64,000 bases of DNA from contig CBDFGO010000002.1 of the NCBI GenBank assembly GCA_965247125.1, positions 930,001 through 994,000 of the forward strand, given 5' to 3'. A model generated the notes under the pieces. The model saw nothing but the letters and a program-made list of their open reading frames with translations. It was not told where the DNA came from and did no database searches. A program made the translations under genes and the position numbers. Each line of letters opens with the position of its first letter. Position 1 is the stretch's first letter. Source of the stretch: CALBJU01 sp965247125. GTDB lineage: Bacteria > Bacteroidota > Rhodothermia > Rhodothermales > UBA10348. Below are positions 34,635 through 43,353 of the stretch, piece by piece.

Positions 34635-35891
34635 ATGACAGACCGCAGATCTTTCATCAAGACGGCAGCACTGGCTGTGCCCGGGCTGGCTGTCCTGGGT
34701 GCATCCAAGCCTGGATGGGTCCCTGTTTCTACGATTCCGGACGAGGAATACTGGGAAGAAATTCGCCAGCTGTACGCTCTTCCCGAGACTCGGACCTACT
34801 TGAACACGGGCGGCCTGGGACCCAGTCCTACGCCTGTGATGGCACGCTTTCAAGAACTGACTGCTGAGCTTCAGACCATTTCTGAAACGGGTCACCGCCA
34901 CATCGAGGAGGCGCGCGCGCCCGTGGGTCAGTTTCTGGGTGCGGACGAGACAGAAATATCGTTCACTCGCAATGCCACCGAGGGCAATGCGACGATCGCC
35001 TCCGGTCTTCGCCTTTCGGCAGGCGATGAAATCGTCATCGACGCACACGCACATCCCGGAGGTGCTATTCCCTGGCTGAATCTCCTCAAAGAGCGAGGTG
35101 TGGTTGTCAAACTGTTTGAGCCTGATGCTGCCACACCCGAGGGGATTATCAAGCGAATTGCCGATCAGATCACACCACGAACACGGGTGATTCAGATCAG
35201 CCATGTGACTGCACCAACTGGGATCTTGCTTCCAGCCCGAGAAATAGCGCTACTGGCGCACGATCGGGGGTGTTGGTTTCACATTGACGGGGCCCAATCG
35301 GCGGGTATGCTTCCAATAGATCTGCACGATATCGGGTGCGACTCGTATGCAACGAGCGGTCACAAGTGGCTTGGCGCACCTCACGGAACCGGAATTCTGT
35401 ACATCAGGACGGATCGCCTTGACGACGTCTTTCCGACTGAGGTCGGCGCCTATTCGGATGATGGGTACAGCCTGCCGGATCGGCTCGAGTACATCGCTAG
35501 CTCCCGCCGCCACGAGAGTGGAACGCGAAATGCACCGCTAGTAGAAGGCATCCGAACAGCGTGTGCGTTCATGGGTGATATCGGAATGGAGCGCGTTCGC
35601 GAACGCGGCCTCAAACTCACGGAAATGCTCAGATCTGGCCTTGAGGAGATTGAATCGATCGAAGTTCTTTCGCCTGATCGACGCGAGCTTCGAGGATCGA
35701 TATTGACGTTCAAGAGCTCACGCGTGGATTTCGCGACATTGAACCGCGAGCTGGGCTCGACTTACAAGCTGCGTCTACGCGTCGTCACCGAACGCGATTT
35801 GAACGCCATCCGCGTTTCGCTTCACGTGTTCAATACGCCTGCGGAGGTCGCCAGAATAGTCGAGAGCGTTTCGAATGCACTCACAACGTAG
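34635..35891 (+). CDS. Tat-exported class V aminotransferase-like PLP enzyme
   Basis: 418 aa from the ATG at 34635; a TTG at 34620 overlaps the previous gene and is less likely. The N-terminus has a twin-arginine signal (TDRRSFIKTAALAVPGLAVL). The rest is a class V aminotransferase fold with FTRNATEGNATIASGL, the cofactor Asp/Gln stretch WFHIDGAQSAGMLP and the PLP-binding Lys in SYATSGHKWLGAPHGTG. Related proteins are annotated as isopenicillin-N epimerase- or cysteine-desulfurase-like. A folded PLP enzyme exported by Tat, coupled to a secreted peptidase, suggests work on amino acids in the periplasm; the substrate is unknown. Confidence 0.88.
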   Translation: MTDRRSFIKTAALAVPGLAVLGASKPGWVPVSTIPDEEYWEEIRQLYALPETRTYLNTGGLGPSPTPVMARFQELTAELQTISETGHRHIEEARAPVGQFLGADETEISFTRNATEGNATIASGLRLSAGDEIVIDAHAHPGGAIPWLNLLKERGVVVKLFEPDAATPEGIIKRIADQITPRTRVIQISHVTAPTGILLPAREIALLAHDRGCWFHIDGAQSAGMLPIDLHDIGCDSYATSGHKWLGAPHGTGILYIRTDRLDDVFPTEVGAYSDDGYSLPDRLEYIASSRRHESGTRNAPLVEGIRTACAFMGDIGMERVRERGLKLTEMLRSGLEEIESIEVLSPDRRELRGSILTFKSSRVDFATLNRELGSTYKLRLRVVTERDLNAIRVSLHVFNTPAEVARIVESVSNALTT

Positions 35892-35980
35892 CCCTGGCCT
35901 TGCGCATGGGGCGAATGGGCCGCATCCTATTACCGACCCGATCTTGTCCTCAAGCCGGTCCTGTCACCGCCTGGACTTCC

Positions 35981-36793
35981 TCACATTCCGGCTTCAAACT
36001 GCAAACCATCGAACGCCGGAGCCATGCCTTCGGGTAGACGGGCTTCCAACTCTGCGTGCAGAATGTCGTGAGACATGTGGGTGAAATAGGTCTTCCCGGC
36101 GCCAATTGATTTTGCCAGCGCAATGGACTGCTCGATCGTCATGTGCATAGGATGCGGTCGGTCACGAAGAGCATCCAGAACCAACACATCCAAATCTTCC
36201 AGCAAACCCATACTGGCGTAAGGGATCTCGCTTACATCCGTCATGTAGGCGAAACGGCCGATTCGAAATCCGAGAACGTGAATGGAGCCGTGCACCGCAG
36301 GAATTGGAATAACTTCAACCGACTGCCCATTGTCAGATCGGTTCGGCACGACAAAGGGGCCTTCGACCTCGTGCAGTTCCAACCTGGGTACGCCAGGATA
36401 ACTGCCATCTCTGAAGATGTAACTGAACGTATTTCGCAAGATCGTCGCGGAATTACTGACCGCGAAACACGGTATTTTTGCGCGATTATGGAAGAGAAAT
36501 GGCCTCAGATCGTCAAGTCCGACTACGTGATCGAAATGATGGTGGGTAATCAGAACCGCGTCGACCTGATTGATGTCCGCGCGCATGGCTTGCTGCCGAA
36601 AATCAGGGCCTGCGTCAATCAGCAGGTGCACATCACCGACGCTTACATAACACGAGCAACGAAGTCTTCGATCCTTCGCATTGCTTGATGTGCACACCTC
36701 GCAATCACATGTCAGGACCGGCACACCTGTGGAAGTGCCGGTTCCCAGGATGGTAACACGTACCGTCCTCGAATCAGTCACCTTGCTCGGCAT
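35981..36793 (-). CDS. PhnP-like metallo-beta-lactamase-fold hydrolase
   Basis: 270 aa from the ATG at 36793; a GTG at 36781 is also possible. It is a cytosolic MBL-fold enzyme with the metal motif AVLITHHHFDHVVGLDDLRP, the entry VTILGTGTSTGVPVLTCDCE with a Cys cluster (CDCEVC) as in PhnP-type proteins, LLIDAGPDFRQQ, and a later YMTDVSEIP and TYFTHMSHDI for the remaining ligands. PhnP acts on cyclic ribosyl phosphates; no phn genes are near, so a general phosphodiesterase role is the safe call. It overlaps the end of the upstream small gene by up to 20 bases. Confidence 0.9.
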   Translation of the reverse strand: MPSKVTDSRTVRVTILGTGTSTGVPVLTCDCEVCTSSNAKDRRLRCSCYVSVGDVHLLIDAGPDFRQQAMRADINQVDAVLITHHHFDHVVGLDDLRPFLFHNRAKIPCFAVSNSATILRNTFSYIFRDGSYPGVPRLELHEVEGPFVVPNRSDNGQSVEVIPIPAVHGSIHVLGFRIGRFAYMTDVSEIPYASMGLLEDLDVLVLDALRDRPHPMHMTIEQSIALAKSIGAGKTYFTHMSHDILHAELEARLPEGMAPAFDGLQFEAGM

Positions 36794-37064
36794 CAATCTC
36801 AACGACGTCATTTCTGACCCAGGCATCTTCGAGGGCCTGTCGAACGACGGGCCTCAGGTAGACGGAATCAATTTTCATCGATTTGAGGGTGTCGGCGAGA
36901 ACCGCAAGGTGGACTTCGGGAGAATGAACCCGATTGAGCATGAGAAACTCTTCATCGTCGCGCACGCAAAAACCTCCCCGGAAATTTCCCTTCTCGCGGC
37001 GCACTCTCAATCCCAGCTGCTCCGCAGCCGACTCCAATTCCTTTACGATCTGAATCGTTTTCAT
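36774..37064 (-). CDS. Small conserved hypothetical protein
   Basis: 96 aa from the ATG at 37064 (MKTIQIVKELESAAEQLG). Longer starts upstream give an unlikely basic tail overlapping the next gene. Predicted alpha/beta, no signal or membrane segment; blocks LRVRREKGNFRGGFCVRDD, FLMLNRVHSPEVHLAVLADT and YLRPVVRQALEDAW look conserved in my memory of Bacteroidota proteins, but the function is unknown. The stop overlaps the start of the PhnP-like gene, so the two are probably translated together. Confidence 0.75.
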   Translation of the reverse strand: MKTIQIVKELESAAEQLGLRVRREKGNFRGGFCVRDDEEFLMLNRVHSPEVHLAVLADTLKSMKIDSVYLRPVVRQALEDAWVRNDVVEIDAEQGD

Positions 37065-37143
37065 ATCGGGAAAATACACCGCTGGCCAGGGGAAAGAAAA
37101 TCGGGCCCGTTCGATAAGGTCAGAATCCCTTCCTCCGCTTCGG

Positions 37144-37878
37144 TCAGAAGGTGATGCCGACTTGAAACGAATGATGAGAGCCTTCATACTTGAAATCACC
37201 CGCATCCGCAGCGCCCGGGAGTGATAACGCGCTCAATGTCCACTTCTGCCAACGGTAGCCATATGAGAAGAACACTCCAAACCGGTCGTTGATGAGGCCA
37301 GACGCCCATTCAACATCGGCTGTAAGCACGGCTGATGAGCCCGTATCGTTACCAAACGATCTCGACGCGATGCCGTAAGACGGCATCGCCCTCACCAGTA
37401 GATCACTCCCCGCTATTCCAGTCGAAATTCCCAATCCTGCTCCGATGGCCAACACGGTTACTTCGAAAACATCGGCATCTGTGGGTCCGCCTTTCTTCGT
37501 CATTTTTCTGTAGTCACTGCTAATTCCTACAGGGAAGAAAACATCTAGTGATTTATCTTCAAGATCTTTGAACGGCCGAATGCTGACCCAACCGGCTATC
37601 GCTCCGCCCAGGAGTATCAGATCTTCGTCGTCTCCGACGCTCGACACACCTCTCATCAGCGAGACGGAAAAACCAGGCCGACTGTAAAAAACACCGTACG
37701 CAGGGTCTTCAAAGGAGAAACTCGCATCGATGGCACCATCACGCACGAAGGCGAAATCTATCATCGAGTACGAGATACCGACCGTGGTGGTCGGTGTGCG
37801 AGACGCGCCGTAATTAAGTTGTGCAGAAGATGTCCCCGCAAACAGGACAGAGGCGACTACAAAGACAATAATCTTCAT
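37144..37878 (-). CDS. Small outer-membrane beta-barrel-like protein
   Basis: 244 aa with a signal peptide (IIVFVVASVLFAGTSSAQ). The rest alternates polar and hydrophobic residues and ends in SHHSFQVGITF with a terminal Phe, as in BAM-dependent barrels. Gly-rich turns (LLGGAIAGWV, IGAGLGISTG) fit an 8-10-strand barrel. There is no recognisable family. It stands between a small cytosolic gene and the RNase E/G gene on the same strand, with gaps of 79 and 163 bases. Confidence 0.7.
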   Translation of the reverse strand: MKIIVFVVASVLFAGTSSAQLNYGASRTPTTTVGISYSMIDFAFVRDGAIDASFSFEDPAYGVFYSRPGFSVSLMRGVSSVGDDEDLILLGGAIAGWVSIRPFKDLEDKSLDVFFPVGISSDYRKMTKKGGPTDADVFEVTVLAIGAGLGISTGIAGSDLLVRAMPSYGIASRSFGNDTGSSAVLTADVEWASGLINDRFGVFFSYGYRWQKWTLSALSLPGAADAGDFKYEGSHHSFQVGITF

Positions 37879-38041
37879 TTATTTGGCCGACTGGAGTCTG
37901 TTAGTACGATCTGAACACGCGATACCGAAGTCAATTTTGGGGTTCGGCGAGACGGGGGACGCGCAGAAGTGAATTACAAAAATACAGTCCGAGCTTCACC
38001 CTCGACAGGCCATTGAGCGTAACCCATGACTCTATTTTCGG

Positions 38042-40666
38042 CTACTCCATTCCCGAATCCGAGCTATCGTCGGGTCCCTTTTCAACCCGGAAATCGAGTT
38101 TCTGGAATCGATTTCCACCCGATTTCCGCTCGATCACCTTCTCTTCTGTCTTGGGAGAGGTTTTTCGTGACTTCGGAGCGCTGGCTTCAGACGTAGTCCT
38201 CGTGGATTGAGAGGCATCGTCCCCCTCTTTTACCTTTGAAGGAGTCGACTTGCTAACTGCCCTCTTCACCGCCGGCTTTTTTGCCGCCGGCTTTTTTGCC
38301 GCTGGCTTCTTGGCCACTGGCTTCTTGGCCGCTGGCTTCTTGGCCGCTGGCTTCTTGACCGCTGGCTTCTTGGGCGAGGATTTCCTCGGTGTCGGCGAGT
38401 CATCTACCGGTAATTCTGCGCCTCTCTCATCAAATCTCTTTGGAGCTTTCACGTCCTCGTTTTTCTCCTTCGACCGTGTAGGCCGCGCACGAGAGGATGG
38501 TTTTGTTGCCCCAGAGCGCGGTTCAGAGCTCGACCGAGTGCTTCTACCTCGATCCTGGCTTCCTGATTTCTTACTATCGGCTCTTGAGGGTGCTTCTCCG
38601 GATTCCGATTTTCGTCTTCCCTGAGAACGACTTGTCCGTCCCGGACCTTCATTCCGGCTTTGTCCGGACCTTGAAGAGCCTCTTCGGGTCTCCTGGGTAC
38701 TTCGTCCCCGCTCACCGCGTGAATCTGATTTTCCTCGGCCATCCTTGGAGTCTCCATCCCCTCGTCTTGTAGAACCCGATGAAGAACGCCGTTTCCGATC
38801 ATCACCTCTTCCTTCACTCCGGCCGCCCCCGCGACCCCCGCGACCTCCGCGTCCATCTCTGGATCGACCTCCCTCAAACTTAGTTTCCTTGGCAGGCCTT
38901 CTCGGTAGCCTTGTAATCTCTGTGGAGGACTTTGCATCAAACATCTTAAAGGTCATCGGATCAACCTTGGGGTCAGATTCGATTTTTAGTCTCACACTAA
39001 AGCGGAGGTACCAGCGAAGAGCCTGACTCGGAAATCCACCTTGGAGATATGAGGCCGTAAAGGGATGTACGCAAAGCTTGACTTTTCCAGTGCGACCGGA
39101 TTTTTTGAAATTGGTGATCCACCGCTCAATCTTTGAGATCAGATCTTTGGGATTCGTCGGAGCAGATGCGCGCGCAGAATATCCAGATTGCCTACGCTCA
39201 CTTGAGGATGCGGCGCCCTCCATCTCTTCCGTTAGAGAAAACGTCTTGGTAATGCTTGGCCGTAATCGTTGTCTTGTAATCTGAATCAGCCCAAAGTCTG
39301 TCATCGGTAGGATTTTGGTGACGGCGCGATCACTATAAAATTCTTTTCGCAACGCGTCGAACACCTTTCTCCGATTTCGTTCATCGCGCATGTCAATAAA
39401 ATCGACCACGATGATCCCGCCCAGATCTCGAAGGCGAATCTGCTTACCCAATATTCGGGCCGCTTCGAGGTTTACTCTTAACGAGCTTTCTTCCTGCGAG
39501 AGTCCACGTCCTGCCCGACCGGAGTTCACATCGATCACGTGCATGGCTTCCGTCTGCTCTAGAAACAGATATCCACCAGATGGAAGGTTCACACGGCTTT
39601 GAAACGCTTCTTCAACGGCCAGAGCGATTCCGGCCTCTTCAAAAACAGGAACGTCCGAAGACTGGAGCTGAACGTCTCGAACCATGTCGGGTGCGATTGC
39701 TTGAACGTACCCCTTGATATTTCTGTACAGCTTTTGATCGTCGATCAAGATGCGATCATAGTCTTCCGTGAAGAGGTCCCGCATGATGGATGACACCATG
39801 TTTACGTCTTCATGCACGACCACTGGCGGGGCGGGTCTGCCCTTTAATCGCTCTTCAAGTTTTTTCCACTTGCTGATGAGAAGTTTCAGATCGGTATCCA
39901 GGGCTTTTGCACTGCGACCATCTGCAACTGTCCTGACAATGACGCCGAAGCCCTCGGGCAGCAAACTGCGTGCTAGTGCGCGGAGTCTTCGACGCTCCTT
40001 GAAAGACAGGATTTTTTTAGAAACGGCAACATAATTGGCCATCGGGACCAGAACCAGAAAACGCCCTGCGAGAGAGATATCCGTCGTGATACGACTGCCT
40101 TTATTTGCGATGGGCTCCTTGCTGATTTTAACGAGCATCAGCTGATCCTTCTTCAGGACTTTCGTTGGATCGATCTGTGGAGCCGAATCTCGATCATCGC
40201 TCCTGCCCCGGCTTTCGTGGCTGGAGTGCTGACGCTTCTGGGCAGACTTGCGACGATCCTTCGAGTTTTCGTCCGCCACGTGGCGGTGTTGGTCGGAGCC
40301 GCTTCCGGAATTGCGCCCTCGACGGTCGTTCTGGCCACTTGGATGCCGCCGCTTCTTTCCTGCGGGCCGCGTCGTGTAGTCGCCCTTGAACTTTCCGATG
40401 ACCGGTACATCTTCCTTGGCGTACCCGATCCACGATTCAACATTTTCGATAAGATCGGAAAAGTGCAGGAACGCATCCTGCTTCTGTCCGATATCTACAA
40501 ACGCGGCCTGGATACTCGGCATAATTCGCCGTATCCGCCCCAGGAAGATGTTTCCTATCGTGCGTTCGTGGTCTTGATTTTCGATAAACAGCTCTGAAAG
40601 CTCGCCGTTATCGACGATGGCAATGTGAGTCTGTTTTCCCTGGTTAACAATGATTTCTTTCGACAT
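38042..40666 (-). CDS. rng: Ribonuclease E/G family protein with long disordered C-terminal tail
   Basis: 874 aa. The catalytic half has the typical start (EIIVNQGKQTHIAIVDNGEL), an S1 RNA-binding domain (NIFLGRIRRIMPSIQAAFVD...DAFLHFSDL) interrupted by a 75-residue Arg/Ser/Asp-rich insert at about 105-175, the RNase E/G core with the metal Asp residues in MHVIDVNSGRAGRG and VVDFIDMRDERNRR, and ITRQRLRPS. The Zn-link motif CPxCxGxG that usually follows ITRQRLRPS is absent. From about residue 600 the tail is low-complexity (Arg/Gly/Ser, then KKPAA repeats). The enzyme cuts single-stranded RNA in rRNA maturation and mRNA decay. A 592-base gap lies upstream. Confidence 0.93.
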   Translation of the reverse strand: MSKEIIVNQGKQTHIAIVDNGELSELFIENQDHERTIGNIFLGRIRRIMPSIQAAFVDIGQKQDAFLHFSDLIENVESWIGYAKEDVPVIGKFKGDYTTRPAGKKRRHPSGQNDRRGRNSGSGSDQHRHVADENSKDRRKSAQKRQHSSHESRGRSDDRDSAPQIDPTKVLKKDQLMLVKISKEPIANKGSRITTDISLAGRFLVLVPMANYVAVSKKILSFKERRRLRALARSLLPEGFGVIVRTVADGRSAKALDTDLKLLISKWKKLEERLKGRPAPPVVVHEDVNMVSSIMRDLFTEDYDRILIDDQKLYRNIKGYVQAIAPDMVRDVQLQSSDVPVFEEAGIALAVEEAFQSRVNLPSGGYLFLEQTEAMHVIDVNSGRAGRGLSQEESSLRVNLEAARILGKQIRLRDLGGIIVVDFIDMRDERNRRKVFDALRKEFYSDRAVTKILPMTDFGLIQITRQRLRPSITKTFSLTEEMEGAASSSERRQSGYSARASAPTNPKDLISKIERWITNFKKSGRTGKVKLCVHPFTASYLQGGFPSQALRWYLRFSVRLKIESDPKVDPMTFKMFDAKSSTEITRLPRRPAKETKFEGGRSRDGRGGRGGRGGGRSEGRGDDRKRRSSSGSTRRGDGDSKDGRGKSDSRGERGRSTQETRRGSSRSGQSRNEGPGRTSRSQGRRKSESGEAPSRADSKKSGSQDRGRSTRSSSEPRSGATKPSSRARPTRSKEKNEDVKAPKRFDERGAELPVDDSPTPRKSSPKKPAVKKPAAKKPAAKKPVAKKPAAKKPAAKKPAVKRAVSKSTPSKVKEGDDASQSTRTTSEASAPKSRKTSPKTEEKVIERKSGGNRFQKLDFRVEKGPDDSSDSGME
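38266..38372. repeat. 15-bp tandem repeats coding Lys-Lys-Pro-Ala-Ala/Val units
   Basis: About seven copies of a 15-base unit (plus strand GCCGCTGGCTTCTTG and variants) near the 3' end of the RNase E/G gene. They encode histone-H1-like KKPAA/KKPVA repeats. The first plus-strand copies differ at several third positions, later ones are near-identical. Confidence 0.9.
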
Positions 40667-41259
40667 ATACGATTGTCGTACAGGAAGAAATCGCCCAGAA
40701 GAAGTCCGTTTCGGGAGGATGATGTTTGATCGGTTGGGGGGCCAGTATCATAAATGGCTGCCAGGCTGAAAGAATCCTTGCCTGCAATAAAATCGCCCCA
40801 ATAATTCCTCACCGACGGCGCTGAAGTCTGAGCGACCGTCCTGAAATACTTGGAAAAGTGAGTGTAGCAAATAGACGTTCCGACGACACCGAGTCTGGTG
40901 GTATCTAAGCGTCTGGGTAACTCCGTCCGGAATAACATTTCATTCGCGACGACAGTGTCCATCCACATTAAAAAGCGTTCAAGAACGCTTCCAAGGGTGT
41001 AAAGGATAGAAACGAGATTAACCGTTCCCTGGGTAGATGGCTGAAGCCGAGTGCCTTTCATCAACAAGAGATAAGCAGGAATAGCGGACGGGAGATTTTG
41101 CCGGTGCACCAAATTTTTCGGTCACCGGATTTCAAATTCGAATCTTTAAATCACCTGAGGGTACGAAATGATCCCGTATAAACCCCTACTTTGTCAGGTG
41201 TCCCCACGGTCGATTAAAAGTAAAATCGACCAAAAAGATCAGTCACTTAAATCCTTGTC
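40667..41259. other. Non-coding region upstream of RNase E/G and citrate synthase (divergent)
   Basis: 593 bases with no convincing gene. A 185-codon minus-strand frame crosses it but overlaps the RNase gene and shows no protein-like composition or ribosome-binding site. The RNase gene would have a long leader if transcribed from the far end. A palindrome followed by T residues on the minus strand (40973-40990) is the one clear structure. Both divergent promoters must lie here; I could not place them with confidence. Confidence 0.6.
40969..40990 (-). terminator. Possible attenuator/terminator in the RNase E/G leader
   Basis: On the minus strand AAGCGTTC-TT-GAACGCTT forms an 8-bp palindromic stem, followed by TTTAATG (with the stem's own TT, five T in a row). 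The loop would open to about six bases in practice. It lies about 300 bases before the RNase start codon. Its role in regulation is a guess. Confidence 0.35.
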
Positions 41260-42402
41260 ATGAGCGAAAGCAATAGCAAACCTGAACCTCCTGCCACGGG
41301 AGCGGGTCTTGAGGGAGTGGTCGCTCTGAATACGGAGATTTGCGACATTGACGGTCAAAAGGGAAAGCTGGTGTACAGGGGGTATGAGATCGAGGACCTC
41401 GCTCGAAACTGCACGTTCGAAGAGGTCGCTTACCTGTTGTGGAACAAAGAATTACCGAATCGAGAGGAACTGTCACAGCTGAATCACGCCCTGGCAGCAG
41501 AGCGGATACTGCCTCCCATGGTTCACGATGTCCTGGCCATGACCCCAGAAGACGCCAATCCCATGGCGGTCTTGCGAACCACCTTGTCAGCCCTTTCACT
41601 GTTTGACTCGCAGTCCGACGAAATGTCACCAGCGGCCAACTATCAGAAAGCGATCCGCCTGACCGCTCGAATCCCGACCATATTGACCGCGTTCGACAGG
41701 AGGCGTCGAGGCCTGGAGCCCCTTCATCCGCTGAGGGACCGATCGACCGCGGCGAATTTCCTGTACATGCTTCATGGTGAAGAGCCGGGAGAAGCCGCCG
41801 AGCGCACTTTTGATGCGTGCCTGGTGCTCCACGCCGAGCATGGACTCAATGCATCCACCTTTGCGGCAAGGGTGATTGGAGCAACACTTTCAGACGTCTA
41901 TTCGGCTATTTCTGGTGCGATTGGAGCGCTCAAGGGTCCTCTTCACGGTGGAGCCAACATCAAGGTCATGGAGATGCTTGCTGAAATCGATCGGTCGGGG
42001 TCGGATCCGGCACAGTGGGTTCTCGAGAAACTCCGAAACAAGGAGCGGATCATGGGATTCGGGCACAGGGTTTACAAGACGCTTGATCCGCGCGCCGCAA
42101 TCCTACGAGAGATGACAGATGCCCTGTCGTCGGAGCGAGGCAGTCGCAAGTGGTACGACATGAGCATCGTCATCATGGAGACAGTCGAAAAGGAAAAGGG
42201 CCTGTATCCTAATGTCGATTTCTTTTCCGCCTCTGTGTATGGGACGCTGGAAATCCCAACAGATCTGTTCACCCCCATCTTCGCACTCTCGCGGATTACC
42301 GGGTGGACCGCGCATCTGCTCGAACAATGGATGGACAACAGGCTTATCCGCCCACGCGCAGCCTATTCGGGCCCGACGGGCAAGTCGACTGGCCGAGGCT
42401 GA
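41260..42402 (+). CDS. gltA: Citrate synthase
   Basis: 380 aa, the short (archaeal/Gram-positive) citrate synthase type. Landmarks: GLEGVVALNTEICDIDGQKG, YRGYEIEDLARNCTFEEVAY, LHAEHGLNASTFAARVIG (His), GPLHGGANIKVMEML (His) and the final catalytic Asp in VDFFSASVYGTLEIPTDLFT, plus the CoA-binding MGFGHRVYKTLDPR. It condenses acetyl-CoA and oxaloacetate. A methylcitrate synthase role cannot be excluded from sequence alone, but the sdhCAB genes downstream favour the TCA role. 189 bases with no recognisable feature separate it from sdhC. Confidence 0.93.
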   Translation: MSESNSKPEPPATGAGLEGVVALNTEICDIDGQKGKLVYRGYEIEDLARNCTFEEVAYLLWNKELPNREELSQLNHALAAERILPPMVHDVLAMTPEDANPMAVLRTTLSALSLFDSQSDEMSPAANYQKAIRLTARIPTILTAFDRRRRGLEPLHPLRDRSTAANFLYMLHGEEPGEAAERTFDACLVLHAEHGLNASTFAARVIGATLSDVYSAISGAIGALKGPLHGGANIKVMEMLAEIDRSGSDPAQWVLEKLRNKERIMGFGHRVYKTLDPRAAILREMTDALSSERGSRKWYDMSIVIMETVEKEKGLYPNVDFFSASVYGTLEIPTDLFTPIFALSRITGWTAHLLEQWMDNRLIRPRAAYSGPTGKSTGRG

Positions 42403-42591
42403 TTTAGCGACAGGACGCCCTCTGACGAGTCGCTTTCTCGGAATATTACACGCCGAACCGCTCCTTCTGGAGCGTGGAAAGTTGTTCGGACGTACCTTGC
42501 GTTCGGTCAGATTTTACCACCCAACTACCGATGGTGTTGATGACGAATTGGCCATGATGATAGATATATCAATCCGGTTCCTACCGCAGAT

Positions 42592-43290
42592 ATGAATACT
42601 CCCAGCGCCTTGCGCTCCCCCATCGGAAAAAAATTGCTCACTGGTCTGACCGGACTGGCCCTGGTTGGCTTCGTGTTGATGCACATGATCGGCAATCTGG
42701 CCATGTTCTCGGGCGATGCGGCGTATAACGAGTACTCCCACTTCCTGGTCAGCCTCGGGCCGTTACTCTGGGCTGTCGAGGCCGGCCTCGTTCTCTTTTT
42801 TGTTACTCACACCGTCGTCGGCGTGCAAATATGGCTCAGAAAACGGCGGGCCCGTCCTGTCGGGTATGACACCTACAAGAGTGCGGGTGCTCCCAGCCGT
42901 CAGTCGGTGAGCTCGCGGAGCATGATCGTGACGGGTGTCATCATTCTGGGTTTCCTCGTCTTCCACCTCTATTCGTTCAAGTATGGACCTGGAGGGCCCG
43001 GCAACGGCGACGAAGCTTATCTGACTTCTATTGGAGGGGAAGAAATGCGCGACCTTGCCCGACTGGTTCGCGAACGATTTACTGGCGCATTCTATACCTT
43101 CGGCTATACCTCGATCATGCTGCTTCTCATTCTGCATTTGCGCCACGGTGTATGGAGCGCGCTGCAATCTCTGGGAACTCTACGCCCGTCTTGGAGCCCG
43201 ATTATATACACTCTTGGGGGGTTGGTTGGCCTGGGAATCGGACTCGGATTTATTGCTATGCCACTGGCCATTTATTTCGGAATCATTTGA
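42592..43290 (+). CDS. sdhC: Succinate dehydrogenase cytochrome b subunit (type B)
   Basis: 232 aa with five membrane helices (about residues 14-32, 55-75, 101-121, 155-175, 198-222), the single-subunit di-haem b anchor of Bacteroidota-type enzymes. Haem-ligand His residues are seen in FVLMHMIGNLAMF, FVTHTVVGVQIWL, FLVFHLYSFKYGP and LLILHLRHGVWSAL. It anchors SdhAB to the membrane and passes electrons to menaquinone. It is followed by sdhA after 63 bases. Confidence 0.93.
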   Translation: MNTPSALRSPIGKKLLTGLTGLALVGFVLMHMIGNLAMFSGDAAYNEYSHFLVSLGPLLWAVEAGLVLFFVTHTVVGVQIWLRKRRARPVGYDTYKSAGAPSRQSVSSRSMIVTGVIILGFLVFHLYSFKYGPGGPGNGDEAYLTSIGGEEMRDLARLVRERFTGAFYTFGYTSIMLLLILHLRHGVWSALQSLGTLRPSWSPIIYTLGGLVGLGIGLGFIAMPLAIYFGII

Positions 43291-43353
43291 AGAACCCTGT
43301 GATGCTTCCTCTTCCTCCATGCTCCCACCTTTGAAGCTTTAGATTCGTTCACC

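Noticed and set aside
38266..38372. Direct-repeat array or origin iterons
   Set aside because: It is coding for KKPAA repeats in the RNase E/G tail.
40555..41112. A 185-codon minus-strand frame upstream of the RNase gene
   Set aside because: It overlaps the 5' end of the RNase gene in another frame, has no ribosome-binding site and no protein-like pattern.
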